The notes under the pieces were generated by a model. The model did not search any database. It saw only the letters and a program-made list of their open reading frames with translations, and was not told where the DNA came from. A stretch of DNA of 27,644 nt from DASYML01 sp036399835. Its GTDB lineage: Bacteria > Acidobacteriota > Blastocatellia > Pyrinomonadales > Pyrinomonadaceae. Numbering within the stretch: position 1 is the first letter of the stretch; every line of letters begins with the position of its first letter. A program made the translations under genes and the position numbers. Location of the stretch: assembly GCA_036399835.1 (NCBI GenBank), contig DASWMI010000099.1:1-27644 (forward strand). The letters are read 5' to 3'. Of this stretch, positions 8,431 through 15,342 are shown piece after piece.

Positions 8431-9051
8431 GTGAGCTATAGCGAAAGCGAACTAATCGGGCGTGCGCAAAGGGGAGACCAGGATGCCTTCTGTCTGCTGG
8501 CGCGCCTCTTCGAGCGCCGCATCTACGTGCTCGCGCTGCACTACTGCCGCGACACGCATGATGCCGAAGACCTCTCGCAGGAGGTCTGGCTGAAGGCTTA
8601 CAGGGCCATCGCCGGGTTTCGTGAGGAATCAAGCTTCTATACCTGGCTGCGACAGATCATGATTAATACTTTTCTCAACCATCAACGCGCAGCCGTCCAG
8701 CGACGCGGCGATTATCGTTCGGGACAGAGGCTGGTTGATCTTGATGCGGTTGACCTGCTGGACCACTCGCACGCCTCGCATGCTGCCGAGATGGAAAATA
8801 GCCTGCACAGAAAAATCCTTGTCGAGAAGGTCATGCAGGCGCTCGAAGAATTGACGGCGCAGCAGAGATTAATCTTCCTGCTCAAGCATCATGAAGGGAT
8901 GACTTATGAAGAGATTTCGAGGGCGCTCGGCTGCTCGACCGGGACGATCAAGAAATCCCTTTTCCGCGCCGTCACGAAATTACGCCTGCATCTGGGCGTC
9001 AATCTGGAATCAAACGATTATGTGCCATGCGCCGCAGGCGAACACTGCTAG
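8431..9051 (+). CDS. ECF-family RNA polymerase sigma factor
   Basis: This 206-residue sigma-70 factor contains only regions 2 and 4. Region 2 reads DTHDAEDLSQEVWLKAYRAI followed by FYTWLRQIMINTFLNHQR (about residues 25-90). Region 4 reads LTAQQRLIFLLKHHEGMTYEEISRALGCSTGTIKKSLFRAVTKLR (about 145-190). The start is GTG at 8431, with AAGGG ten bases before. A short tail after region 4 ends CAAGEHC, two cysteines that might bind metal or form a disulphide. The anti-sigma gene follows 20 bp downstream, so the pair forms a normal ECF regulatory unit. The stimulus is unknown. Confidence 0.95.
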   Translation: MSYSESELIGRAQRGDQDAFCLLARLFERRIYVLALHYCRDTHDAEDLSQEVWLKAYRAIAGFREESSFYTWLRQIMINTFLNHQRAAVQRRGDYRSGQRLVDLDAVDLLDHSHASHAAEMENSLHRKILVEKVMQALEELTAQQRLIFLLKHHEGMTYEEISRALGCSTGTIKKSLFRAVTKLRLHLGVNLESNDYVPCAAGEHC

Positions 9052-9071
9052 GGGACGGGGAGTGAGAAGTT

Positions 9072-9758
9072 ATGCATAGTTGCCGCAAAACAGAAGAGCG
9101 ATTAGTGGACCTGATTTTCAAAGAGCTGGACCAGGACCAGTCGCAGCGCCTCCAGGCGGAGATAGATAGCTGCGCAGTCTGCCAGGACCAGCACAGGTCC
9201 ATGACCGAAGCCCTCTATGTCTTTGACCAGGTGGCCGAGACGGTCCAGCCCGCAGAAGATTACTGGCCCGCTTATCGCGCCATGCTCCAACAGCGTCTGG
9301 AGACAACGCCTTTAGCAGAGCCTGCCGCTCTTGCGCCTGTGCCTTTCTGGAAACGCATCCTGACCATCTCGATTCCGATTCCGGCTCCGGTCGCCGCTGC
9401 CGCCGTAATACTGCTCCTCGTCTCGTCTCTACTGGCCCTGCGCGCGCAACGTGCGCCGGTCCAGAGTGCTGCGTCTCCAGCCGTCGTGGAAAAGACCAGG
9501 ATCGTCGAAGTGCCTGTTGAGAGAATCGTCACGCAGACGGTTTATGTGACGAAGGAACGTTCGCGCAGTAGTCGTGTGGAAGCAGCCAGCCAGCCTCTGC
9601 CCGTCGCGCAGAATTCGACGGCGACAGTAGAACGGCAGAAGGCAGAGAATAAGAGTCTGGCAACGCCTGCCAACCCGAACGCGAGCCTGGCAGATTTCAA
9701 ACCGACAGATGAAGTCAAGCTGACGCTGATCAAGGGAAATTATCCGAATGAGAAGTAA
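9072..9758 (+). CDS. Transmembrane anti-sigma factor with N-terminal zinc-binding domain
   Basis: This 228-residue protein has a short cytoplasmic N-terminal domain with C4, C34, C37 and H41 (MHSC ... IDSCAVCQDQH), the arrangement of a zinc-binding anti-sigma domain. One membrane segment lies at about residues 120-142 (VAAAAVILLLVSSLLAL). It is followed by an extracytoplasmic, Val/Thr/Ser-rich tail (VEVPVERIVTQTVYVTKE). It presumably holds the upstream ECF sigma factor at the membrane. GGGGAG precedes the ATG. Its end overlaps the start of the next gene by 11 bp, implying translational coupling in a three-gene operon. Confidence 0.88.
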   Translation: MHSCRKTEERLVDLIFKELDQDQSQRLQAEIDSCAVCQDQHRSMTEALYVFDQVAETVQPAEDYWPAYRAMLQQRLETTPLAEPAALAPVPFWKRILTISIPIPAPVAAAAVILLLVSSLLALRAQRAPVQSAASPAVVEKTRIVEVPVERIVTQTVYVTKERSRSSRVEAASQPLPVAQNSTATVERQKAENKSLATPANPNASLADFKPTDEVKLTLIKGNYPNEK

Positions 9759-10872
9759 AGTTATCCTGACAATTATTCTCATGCTGATGGCGACGACGGC
9801 CATCGCGCAGGAGGACAGAAAACAACTGGTCGTGCCGCTCTCCAGCGCGGGCTTCGTGGCCTTCAAGATCGAGACCGTCTCGACGGGGACGAAAACTTCT
9901 TCCGGCTCGATAGAGGCGACGACCATCTTTAACCCGCTGGCGCTGACGGACCAGAATCACGTCATCCATCGCGTACTGGTTTCGCAGGCGGGCGATTTCG
10001 TCTTCGGTTACGACCTCCGGGTCGAGCCTGATGTTGATTCAAAAAAATTCAGAGTCGCGGTCCATCCGCTGAGCGCTGAGTTTGCGCGGCAGTTTCAAGA
10101 GAGAGACTCTAGCCCGGACCAGAGCGTGCAGGCGGCTCCGAAAATCAGGACGCTTTCCAGCTCAACCGAGATGCAGTTGATAGAGGACGGCGACGCCTTT
10201 TCGCTGGACCTTCTGATTAATCCGAGCGCCGGGCTGAAGATCGTTGACATGGTCAAGTTTTCATTCAACCGCGCGAATCTGTGGGAGCTTCCGGCGAGAC
10301 CGCCGACGCGCGATTTTACGCTCGCCAACGTAGAGCTGGCCGTCCGCGACTACAAGCTGCTGGTCAATGACGAGCTGGCCGCAGGGGGCAAGCCGACGCG
10401 CGGGTGCGAGGGCGCGCTGGTCTGGTTTTACGTCCCCGGCAAGGGACGCTTTATCTTCTCGCTCATCCCGCACAGCGGTTACGATTTTCGCAAGGTCGGC
10501 GTGATTGAAGAGAACAGGATTTCATTCACGCTCGGCGGCGACCGCTACGAATGGATTTCCAGCGCGCCCATCGTCGGCAACGGCGGCAACTGGAATCTCT
10601 GGGTGCTCTACGACCCGGGCTACATTCCCATCCCAGAGTTCTACCCGCCCGCGCGCGATACCAGGAAAGAGACCAAATCGCCCGGCTTTATTCCTTCCAT
10701 CATCAGCTCGCTGGCGGACAGGCTGCCCGGCGTGAAGGGCAAGGAGCAGCAGGCCGGACACCCGACCAGGCCAGCCCCCGCGAACGGGCAGGAGCTGGAC
10801 CAGTATCTCAAGCGCGCTCGCATCTCCATCGGGGCCGCAGACCGTATCGAAAACCTTTGGCCCAAGAACTGA
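9748..10872 (+). CDS. Secreted protein of unknown function in the ECF operon
   Basis: This 374-residue protein starts with a signal peptide (MRSKVILTIILMLMATTAIAQ). The mature part is mainly beta (for example TMQL-type strands at 135-170 and FSLIPHSGYDFRKVGVIEENRISFTLGGDRYEWIS at about 230-270). A proline-rich stretch and a basic C-terminus ending RIENLWPKN follow. I recognise no domain. The 11-bp overlap with the anti-sigma gene places it in the sigma operon, so it may sense or respond to the signal that releases the sigma factor, or be a target of it. Similar signal-peptide proteins behind sigma/anti-sigma pairs occur in Acidobacteria, from memory. Confidence 0.8.
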   Translation: MRSKVILTIILMLMATTAIAQEDRKQLVVPLSSAGFVAFKIETVSTGTKTSSGSIEATTIFNPLALTDQNHVIHRVLVSQAGDFVFGYDLRVEPDVDSKKFRVAVHPLSAEFARQFQERDSSPDQSVQAAPKIRTLSSSTEMQLIEDGDAFSLDLLINPSAGLKIVDMVKFSFNRANLWELPARPPTRDFTLANVELAVRDYKLLVNDELAAGGKPTRGCEGALVWFYVPGKGRFIFSLIPHSGYDFRKVGVIEENRISFTLGGDRYEWISSAPIVGNGGNWNLWVLYDPGYIPIPEFYPPARDTRKETKSPGFIPSIISSLADRLPGVKGKEQQAGHPTRPAPANGQELDQYLKRARISIGAADRIENLWPKN

Positions 10873-10925
10873 CCCTCAAGACCTAATAGCTCGACCGGCA
10901 AAAACCTCTTCACCTCCGGCAGGCA

Positions 10926-10978
10926 AGACCAGCACCAGCCGACGCGCTCGCAGGCGTTCACTGGAACGCTACTGGTCT
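10926..10978 (+). promoter_or_regulatory. Nested inverted repeats in the intergenic leader
   Basis: AGACCAG (10926-10932) pairs with CTGGTCT (10972-10978). Inside it GCGTTC (10954-10959) pairs with GAACGC (10964-10969) around a four-base loop. TCCGGC before and GCCGGA after (near 10915 and 10993) could extend the outer stem. There is no T-run, so it is not an obvious terminator. It could be a structured leader of the barrel-protein gene at 11027 or end the sigma operon. Confidence 0.3.
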
Positions 10979-11026
10979 GTCTTGTAGGGCGAGGCCGGAA
11001 TCGCTGGTCCAATTAAAGGAGACCTG

Positions 11027-11695
11027 ATGAAACGAAACTTGATACTCAAAGCGGCGCTCATCGCGCTCTGCCTTTGTCTTTATCAACTCGCGGCGCGCGC
11101 GCAAACACCTTCGCCCACGCCGGCAGAGGAGCTACAGAAATTTGAAGTCGGCCTGCACTTCTCTTCGCTCACTTACGATGCTTCGAGGACAGAGCCGGGT
11201 CTGGGCTTGAGGCTCACCTATAACGTCAAACGCTATTTCGCGCTCGAAGCCGAAGGTAATCTTTTTCCGCATAATGCTCGATTCCGAGGCCGCAACGGTG
11301 GCCGCGCCGCAGAAGGACTCTTCGGCGCAAAACTCGGCAAGCGATATGACAGGTTCGGCATCTTCGCTAAAGCTCGCCCCGGGTTAATCTCCTTCACGGA
11401 AGGCAGGACGGAGATTATTCCGACAGGTGGGGGCGGCGAGTTCCCTTTTACTTTCAGGACAGAGCGCGAGGCGCACTTTGCTCTGGACCTCGGCGGCGTG
11501 CTTGAGTTTTATCCTTCGCGGCGCATCGTCACACGCTTCGACGCGGGCGACACGATGATTCGTTACGGCAGCCGGACAGAAAATTTCCTCTCGCTCCCTG
11601 CGGGCAGCACCGTACCCATCCTCGTGCCCTTCAATGTTCCGGGCCAGACGACACACAATTTTCAATTCAGCGCGGGCGTGGGCTTTCGTTTCTAG
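11027..11695 (+). CDS. Outer-membrane beta-barrel protein
   Basis: This 222-residue protein has a signal peptide (to about residue 26, AARAQ). It is followed by alternating amphipathic strands such as EVGLHFSSLTYD, GLGLRLTYNVKRYFALEAEGNLF, RFGIFAKARPGLISF and NFQFSAGVGFRF. The C-terminal phenylalanine is the usual signal for the BAM assembly machinery. The layout fits an OmpA-like eight-stranded small barrel (OMP_b-brl type) without a peptidoglycan-binding domain. AAAGGAG precedes the ATG. A strong terminator follows 33 bp after the stop. Role unknown; it may be structural or a small pore. Confidence 0.85.
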   Translation: MKRNLILKAALIALCLCLYQLAARAQTPSPTPAEELQKFEVGLHFSSLTYDASRTEPGLGLRLTYNVKRYFALEAEGNLFPHNARFRGRNGGRAAEGLFGAKLGKRYDRFGIFAKARPGLISFTEGRTEIIPTGGGGEFPFTFRTEREAHFALDLGGVLEFYPSRRIVTRFDAGDTMIRYGSRTENFLSLPAGSTVPILVPFNVPGQTTHNFQFSAGVGFRF

Positions 11696-11727
11696 GGCTG
11701 TAGAAACATCCGGTCCACACGCGATGA

Positions 11728-11780
11728 AAAACCGCGTGGAGCATCCAAGGTGTGAACCTCTTGATGCTCCACGCGGTTTT
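11728..11780. terminator. Bidirectional intrinsic terminator
   Basis: AAAACCGCGTGGAGCATC (11728-11745) is a perfect 18-bp inverted repeat with 11763-11780, with a 17-base loop. Each strand ends in a TTTT run. It sits between the convergent barrel-protein gene (stop 11695) and deoC (stop at 11806), so it can end both transcripts. Confidence 0.9.
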
Positions 11781-11805
11781 CTCTGTCCTGTTTGTAATCG
11801 GAGTT

Positions 11806-12708
11806 TTAGTAGCTGCCGGAAAGAGCTGCGGCGGCGGGCTTTGCTCCAGAGGCTTCCTGCGCAATCTTGACGCCGACGCTGGCCCCTATGCGCGTCGCCC
11901 CGGCCTGGACCATTTGGCGCGCATCATCCAACCCCTTGACCCCGCCCGAAGCCTTGACGCCAAGCTCTGAGCCGACGACCTGCCGCATCAGGGCGACATC
12001 TGCGACGGTCGCGCCGCCCTTGGCAAAGCCCGTCGAAGTCTTGACGAAATCCGCTCCCGCACGCTTGGCCGCGAGGCAGGCCCGGACCTTCTCTTCATCC
12101 GTCAAAAGGGCCGTCTCGATAATGACCTTGCACGTCACGCCGTATTCGTGCGCGGCCTCGACCACAGAGCGTATATCATGCTCGACGGCGCAATCGTCGC
12201 CGCTCTTGAGCACGCCTATATTGATGACCATATCCACTTCGCGCGCGCCGTCATAGATAGCGCGCCGCGCTTCATAAGCCTTGACGTCCGGCAGCGTCGC
12301 TCCGAGCGGAAACCCTATCACCGTGCAGACGGGCACGCCCGTTCCCGATAGGTTGCAAGAGGCTGCGCGCACCCACGTCGGGTTGACGCAAACCGAAGCA
12401 AAGCCATATCGCGCGGCCTCTTCGCATAAATGGCGTATGTCTTCATCCGTCGCTTCGGGTTTTAAGAGCGTGTGGTCAATCAGGCTGGCCCAGTCGCGCG
12501 CCGAAGCCGTCTGACCGAGCACCAACCCTATGCGCGCCGCGCCCGCGTCCACAATCCGGTCCATACGCTCCGGGCAGCGATTAAAACATTCGGACGTACA
12601 ACCGCACATCTGCGCCTGCTCGTCCGCATCACCATTGAGACGCGCGACGATAACATCCGTAATCTGCTCTACGAGGCGCTCAAGGTTGCCGTTCTGTGAA
12701 GATGACAT
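11806..12708 (-). CDS. deoC: Deoxyribose-phosphate aldolase with N-terminal extension
   Basis: DeoC cleaves 2-deoxyribose 5-phosphate to acetaldehyde and glyceraldehyde 3-phosphate. The class I aldolase core starts near residue 72: IDHTLLKPEA, VCVNPTWV, VCTVIGFPLGA, EVDMVINIGVLKSG (D159, K168), the Schiff-base lysine K223 in DFVKTSTGF, and K252 in VKASGG. The protein is 300 residues, about 70 longer than typical DeoC. The extra N-terminus begins with an amphipathic helix (residues 9-24, LERLVEQITDVIVARL) and has a cysteine cluster C35, C37, C41, C45 followed by an Arg/Gly segment. Such extensions are known on microcompartment cargo enzymes. It is the last gene of the minus-strand salvage run. 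Confidence 0.96.
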   Translation of the reverse strand: MSSSQNGNLERLVEQITDVIVARLNGDADEQAQMCGCTSECFNRCPERMDRIVDAGAARIGLVLGQTASARDWASLIDHTLLKPEATDEDIRHLCEEAARYGFASVCVNPTWVRAASCNLSGTGVPVCTVIGFPLGATLPDVKAYEARRAIYDGAREVDMVINIGVLKSGDDCAVEHDIRSVVEAAHEYGVTCKVIIETALLTDEEKVRACLAAKRAGADFVKTSTGFAKGGATVADVALMRQVVGSELGVKASGGVKGLDDARQMVQAGATRIGASVGVKIAQEASGAKPAAAALSGSY

Positions 12709-12766
12709 CTGCGCTCATGCTCCTGACAGGTTAAAGCCTATAGCGACATATTCTATCATCGTTTGC

Positions 12767-13372
12767 TTAATGAAGTTTCTGCTTCGCTTCATCCGAGAGA
12801 TAACTGCGAAAGACGTAATCGGTCTCGTTTTTGAGCGCATGGCAGGCATGACAGTTGGCGCGCGTTCCTCGCCATTCGATCTCAGAGCCTTCGCCGTTGG
12901 TCACGGCGTATTCCCAATCGCCCGTCGCCGGATTGAACCCCTTGTCATGCTTAATCATCACCGTCAGCATCAAGGCCCTCGTGCTGTCTTTAGCGGGCAG
13001 CTTCTCCTTGACGATGATCGAGCCGGGCGGGAAAACGGGCTTCGACTGAGAGAGCATCGCCTGGCTTCCGGCCTCGTTGACATAGACGGAGAAATAGTTT
13101 TGCCTGTGCGGATTCGACGAAGTCTCGATAAGGTTTACTTGCGTCGGCGCGCGGCACAAACCGTCGAGCGTTGTGGAGAGCGGCAGAGGCGTTGTGTGTA
13201 CTCGCGTCCACTTCCTGTACTGACGAACCTCTTTCAACTCGGCTACGGTTTCAACTCCGCCGCGCGCGAAGGCCGCGCTTCCTTCGCTCGCGCCGGAAGA
13301 GAGCAGATAGAGCGCGCCAAAACCGAGCACGGCGAAGAGGACCAGCCCGCCGCCAAATACTTTCTTGAGCAT
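12767..13372 (-). CDS. Cytochrome P460-like haem protein
   Basis: This 201-residue protein has an N-terminal membrane anchor or signal (residues 4-25, KVFGGGLVLFAVLGFGALYLL). Residues about 48-175 form a cytochrome P460-like domain (YRKWTRVHTTPLPLS at the start, then NYFSVYVNEAG, FPPGSIIVKEKL and GDWEYAV), ending in the haem-attachment motif C174-H-A-C-H178. It is expected to be exported and to bind c-type haem. Family members include hydroxylamine- and NO-reactive cytochromes, but most Acidobacterial copies are uncharacterised. GGGAG precedes the ATG. It sits between rpiB and deoC on the same strand with gaps of 84 and 58 bp, which is unexpected in a sugar-phosphate operon. Confidence 0.85.
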   Translation of the reverse strand: MLKKVFGGGLVLFAVLGFGALYLLSSGASEGSAAFARGGVETVAELKEVRQYRKWTRVHTTPLPLSTTLDGLCRAPTQVNLIETSSNPHRQNYFSVYVNEAGSQAMLSQSKPVFPPGSIIVKEKLPAKDSTRALMLTVMIKHDKGFNPATGDWEYAVTNGEGSEIEWRGTRANCHACHALKNETDYVFRSYLSDEAKQKLH

Positions 13373-13456
13373 CCTTATCTCTCCCTTTCCTTGTCTTCCT
13401 TAAATTTGTGAGCAGAGCTGCTCAACAATGCTACATCCTTTGTATGCGTTAGCCGC

Positions 13457-14302
13457 TCAGGAGTTGTATTGCCGCTCAATCGCCTGAATCTTGGCGACGC
13501 GTTTGCGGTGGCGTTCTTCGCTCAACTCCGTAGAGAGCCAAATGCTGACAATCTCGCGCATCTCCGCGCCAGTGATGGTCTTGCTGCCGAGCGTGAGGAC
13601 GTTGGCATCGTTGTGCTCGCGTGAATTTCTGGCGACGGCGACGGAATAACAGGCGGCGGCGCGCACGCCCGGCACTTTATTGGCGGTCATGGCCGAGCCG
13701 ACTCCCGCGCCGTCAATGATGATGCCGACATCCGCGCTCTTGTCCGAGACGGCGCGCGCCACAGCATGGGCGATGTCCGGATAGTCCACGGCATCTTCCG
13801 AATGAGTGCCGAAGTCCTGCACGCGATGGCCCAGCTCTGAGAGCAGTGCCTTGAGCTCTTCCTTCATCTTAAAGCCGCCGTGATCTGCCCCGACCGCGAC
13901 CCTGCGGCTGGCGCGCGAGCCACTGCGCGAGACGCGTCGGACCAGCTCTATCCTGCGCTCGCGGACGATGTCAGAGGCCAGCGGCGTGAGACGCGCGCCT
14001 TCGGCAACCCGCAGCCTCGCACCCTCTTCCAGACCGCGCACGTCATCTTCCGTAATCACCGTCTTGGAAGATTCGTCGCGCATATACTCCGGCTGAGAGC
14101 CGCCCTTTTCATCCTCAGGCGCTGTCTTGATAAACCTCGTCGGAAGAGAACCGGTCGCAGATGCTTGCGCGCCCTCGCTCCGGCCCGCTGGACCAGACAG
14201 AGTAGCTCCGCCTGCCTGCTCCTCTTCTGCGGGCAGCGCGTTCTTCAGCACATCGCGCACCAGCGCCCGCACCCTGTCACGTGTCGCTTCGTCTTTGGAC
14301 AT
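13457..14302 (-). CDS. rpiB: RpiB-type sugar-phosphate isomerase with microcompartment-like N-terminal extension
   Basis: The C-terminal 150 residues are a RpiB/LacAB isomerase (ribose 5-phosphate to ribulose 5-phosphate). They show VAVGADHGGFKMKEEL, DFGTHSEDAVDYPD, a phosphate loop DGAGVGSAMTANKVPGVRAA and SREHNDANVLTLGS. The catalytic cysteine of the classic VCGTGIG loop is D197 here, and the glutamate used by actinobacterial RpiB is S203. The first 130 residues are extra: an amphipathic helix (about 7-23, TRDRVRALVRDVLKNAL), a disordered linker, then ITEDDVRGLEEGARLRV...ARLTPLASDIVRERRIELVRR, which resembles the N-terminal segment of EutT-type microcompartment proteins. Isomerase family is certain; exact substrate is not. 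Confidence 0.9.
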   Translation of the reverse strand: MSKDEATRDRVRALVRDVLKNALPAEEEQAGGATLSGPAGRSEGAQASATGSLPTRFIKTAPEDEKGGSQPEYMRDESSKTVITEDDVRGLEEGARLRVAEGARLTPLASDIVRERRIELVRRVSRSGSRASRRVAVGADHGGFKMKEELKALLSELGHRVQDFGTHSEDAVDYPDIAHAVARAVSDKSADVGIIIDGAGVGSAMTANKVPGVRAAACYSVAVARNSREHNDANVLTLGSKTITGAEMREIVSIWLSTELSEERHRKRVAKIQAIERQYNS

Positions 14303-14329
14303 AAAGAAGTAGTTATCAGACAGAAAATC

Positions 14330-14366
14330 AGTAGTCAGTAGTTCTCAGCTCTTCGTGCTGACTACT
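14330..14366 (-). terminator. Hairpin between the 5'-nucleotidase gene and rpiB
   Basis: AGTAGTCAG (14330-14338) pairs with CTGACTACT (14358-14366), a 9-bp stem with a 19-base loop. On the minus strand it lies directly after the stop of the phosphoesterase gene (14368) and is followed by GATTTT. It may attenuate rather than stop read-through into rpiB. Confidence 0.4.
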
Positions 14367-14367
14367 T

Positions 14368-15342
14368 TTATGCTAATGATTCGTCGCGCAAATCGAGTAG
14401 GCGACCGGCTGAGGCAACGACGCGGTTGTCGCGCATTCTGAAATCAACACGGCCCACGTAGATACCGCTCTTGCCGACCTGAAAGATCAAGGTCTGGCCG
14501 CCCGAAGGCTGTTTGGCAATGACGGGTGCTTTCATAAAAGTATGCGTGTGACCGCTGGCGATAAAGTCTATCCCGTCCACCTGCGCGACAACCTGAGAGT
14601 CGCCCAGCTCATCCGGCTTGGCATCCTCATAATAGCCCAGGTGCGACATGCAGACGACGAGCGCGCAGCCTTCGCGCACGCGCAAAGCTTCTACTGCCCC
14701 GCGCGCCGCCGCCACAGGGTCCAGATACTTGACGCCCTTGAAGTTGGCGGGCGTAATCAATCCCACAGGGTTGATGCCCAGACCAAACAGTCCGACGCGA
14801 ACGCCGCCGAGTGTGCGCACCAGGTACGGCTTGACGCGGTTCTCCAGCGCTGTCCCGCGCACATCGTAGTTAGCCGAGACGAAATCGAAGGTCGCAAACT
14901 TCATCGCCGCCGAGAGCGCCCCGACGCCGTTATCGAAATCGTGATTGCCAAGCGTGACCACGTCATAGCCGATGGCGGACATGCTCTTGTATTCAACTTC
15001 GCCGCGATAGAAATTGAAATATGGTGTGCCCTGAAAAGCGTCGCCAGCGTCAACTAGAAGCGTGTTGGGATTCTCGCGGCGGATGCGCTTGACGAGCGTC
15101 GCGCGCCGGGCGACTCCGCCCTTGCCCGCGTTTCTATCGTTGGACGGAAGCGGGTCAATCTGCGAGTGAGTGTCGTTGGTATGGAGGATAGTAATCAACT
15201 GCTCGCCGCGCGCAGGCTCAAGCAAAGGCGCGGCCAGCAGGTCGAACGGCTGAGTCTGGAAAGCTTCTGCAATCTTCGGCGGAAGCATGAGCGCGGCCCC
15301 GCCGACCAGCCCCAACCCTAATAATCTTCTGCGCGTAATCAT
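14368..15342 (-). CDS. Metallophosphoesterase, catalytic half of a 5'-nucleotidase (UshA N-terminal type), Tat-exported
   Basis: This 324-residue protein begins with a twin-arginine signal (TRRRLLGLGLVGGAAL, residues 3-18). The calcineurin-like domain has all metal ligands of the UshA family: D57 and H59 (HTNDTHSQ), D101 (DAGDAFQG), N133 and H134 (LGNHDFDN), H234 (SHLGYY) and H265/H267 (SGHTHTF). It lacks the substrate-binding C-terminal domain of UshA, which is encoded by the preceding gene. The start codon overlaps that gene's stop as ATGA (15339-15342). Together they should dephosphorylate nucleotides outside the cytoplasm, supplying nucleosides to the salvage enzymes around them. Confidence 0.92.
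   Translation of the reverse strand: MITRRRLLGLGLVGGAALMLPPKIAEAFQTQPFDLLAAPLLEPARGEQLITILHTNDTHSQIDPLPSNDRNAGKGGVARRATLVKRIRRENPNTLLVDAGDAFQGTPYFNFYRGEVEYKSMSAIGYDVVTLGNHDFDNGVGALSAAMKFATFDFVSANYDVRGTALENRVKPYLVRTLGGVRVGLFGLGINPVGLITPANFKGVKYLDPVAAARGAVEALRVREGCALVVCMSHLGYYEDAKPDELGDSQVVAQVDGIDFIASGHTHTFMKAPVIAKQPSGGQTLIFQVGKSGIYVGRVDFRMRDNRVVASAGRLLDLRDESLA

Noticed and set aside
12530..13411. Plus-strand ORF of 293 codons
   Set aside because: It lies antisense to deoC and the P460 gene, which have clear family motifs. Its own translation is Arg-rich and motif-free.
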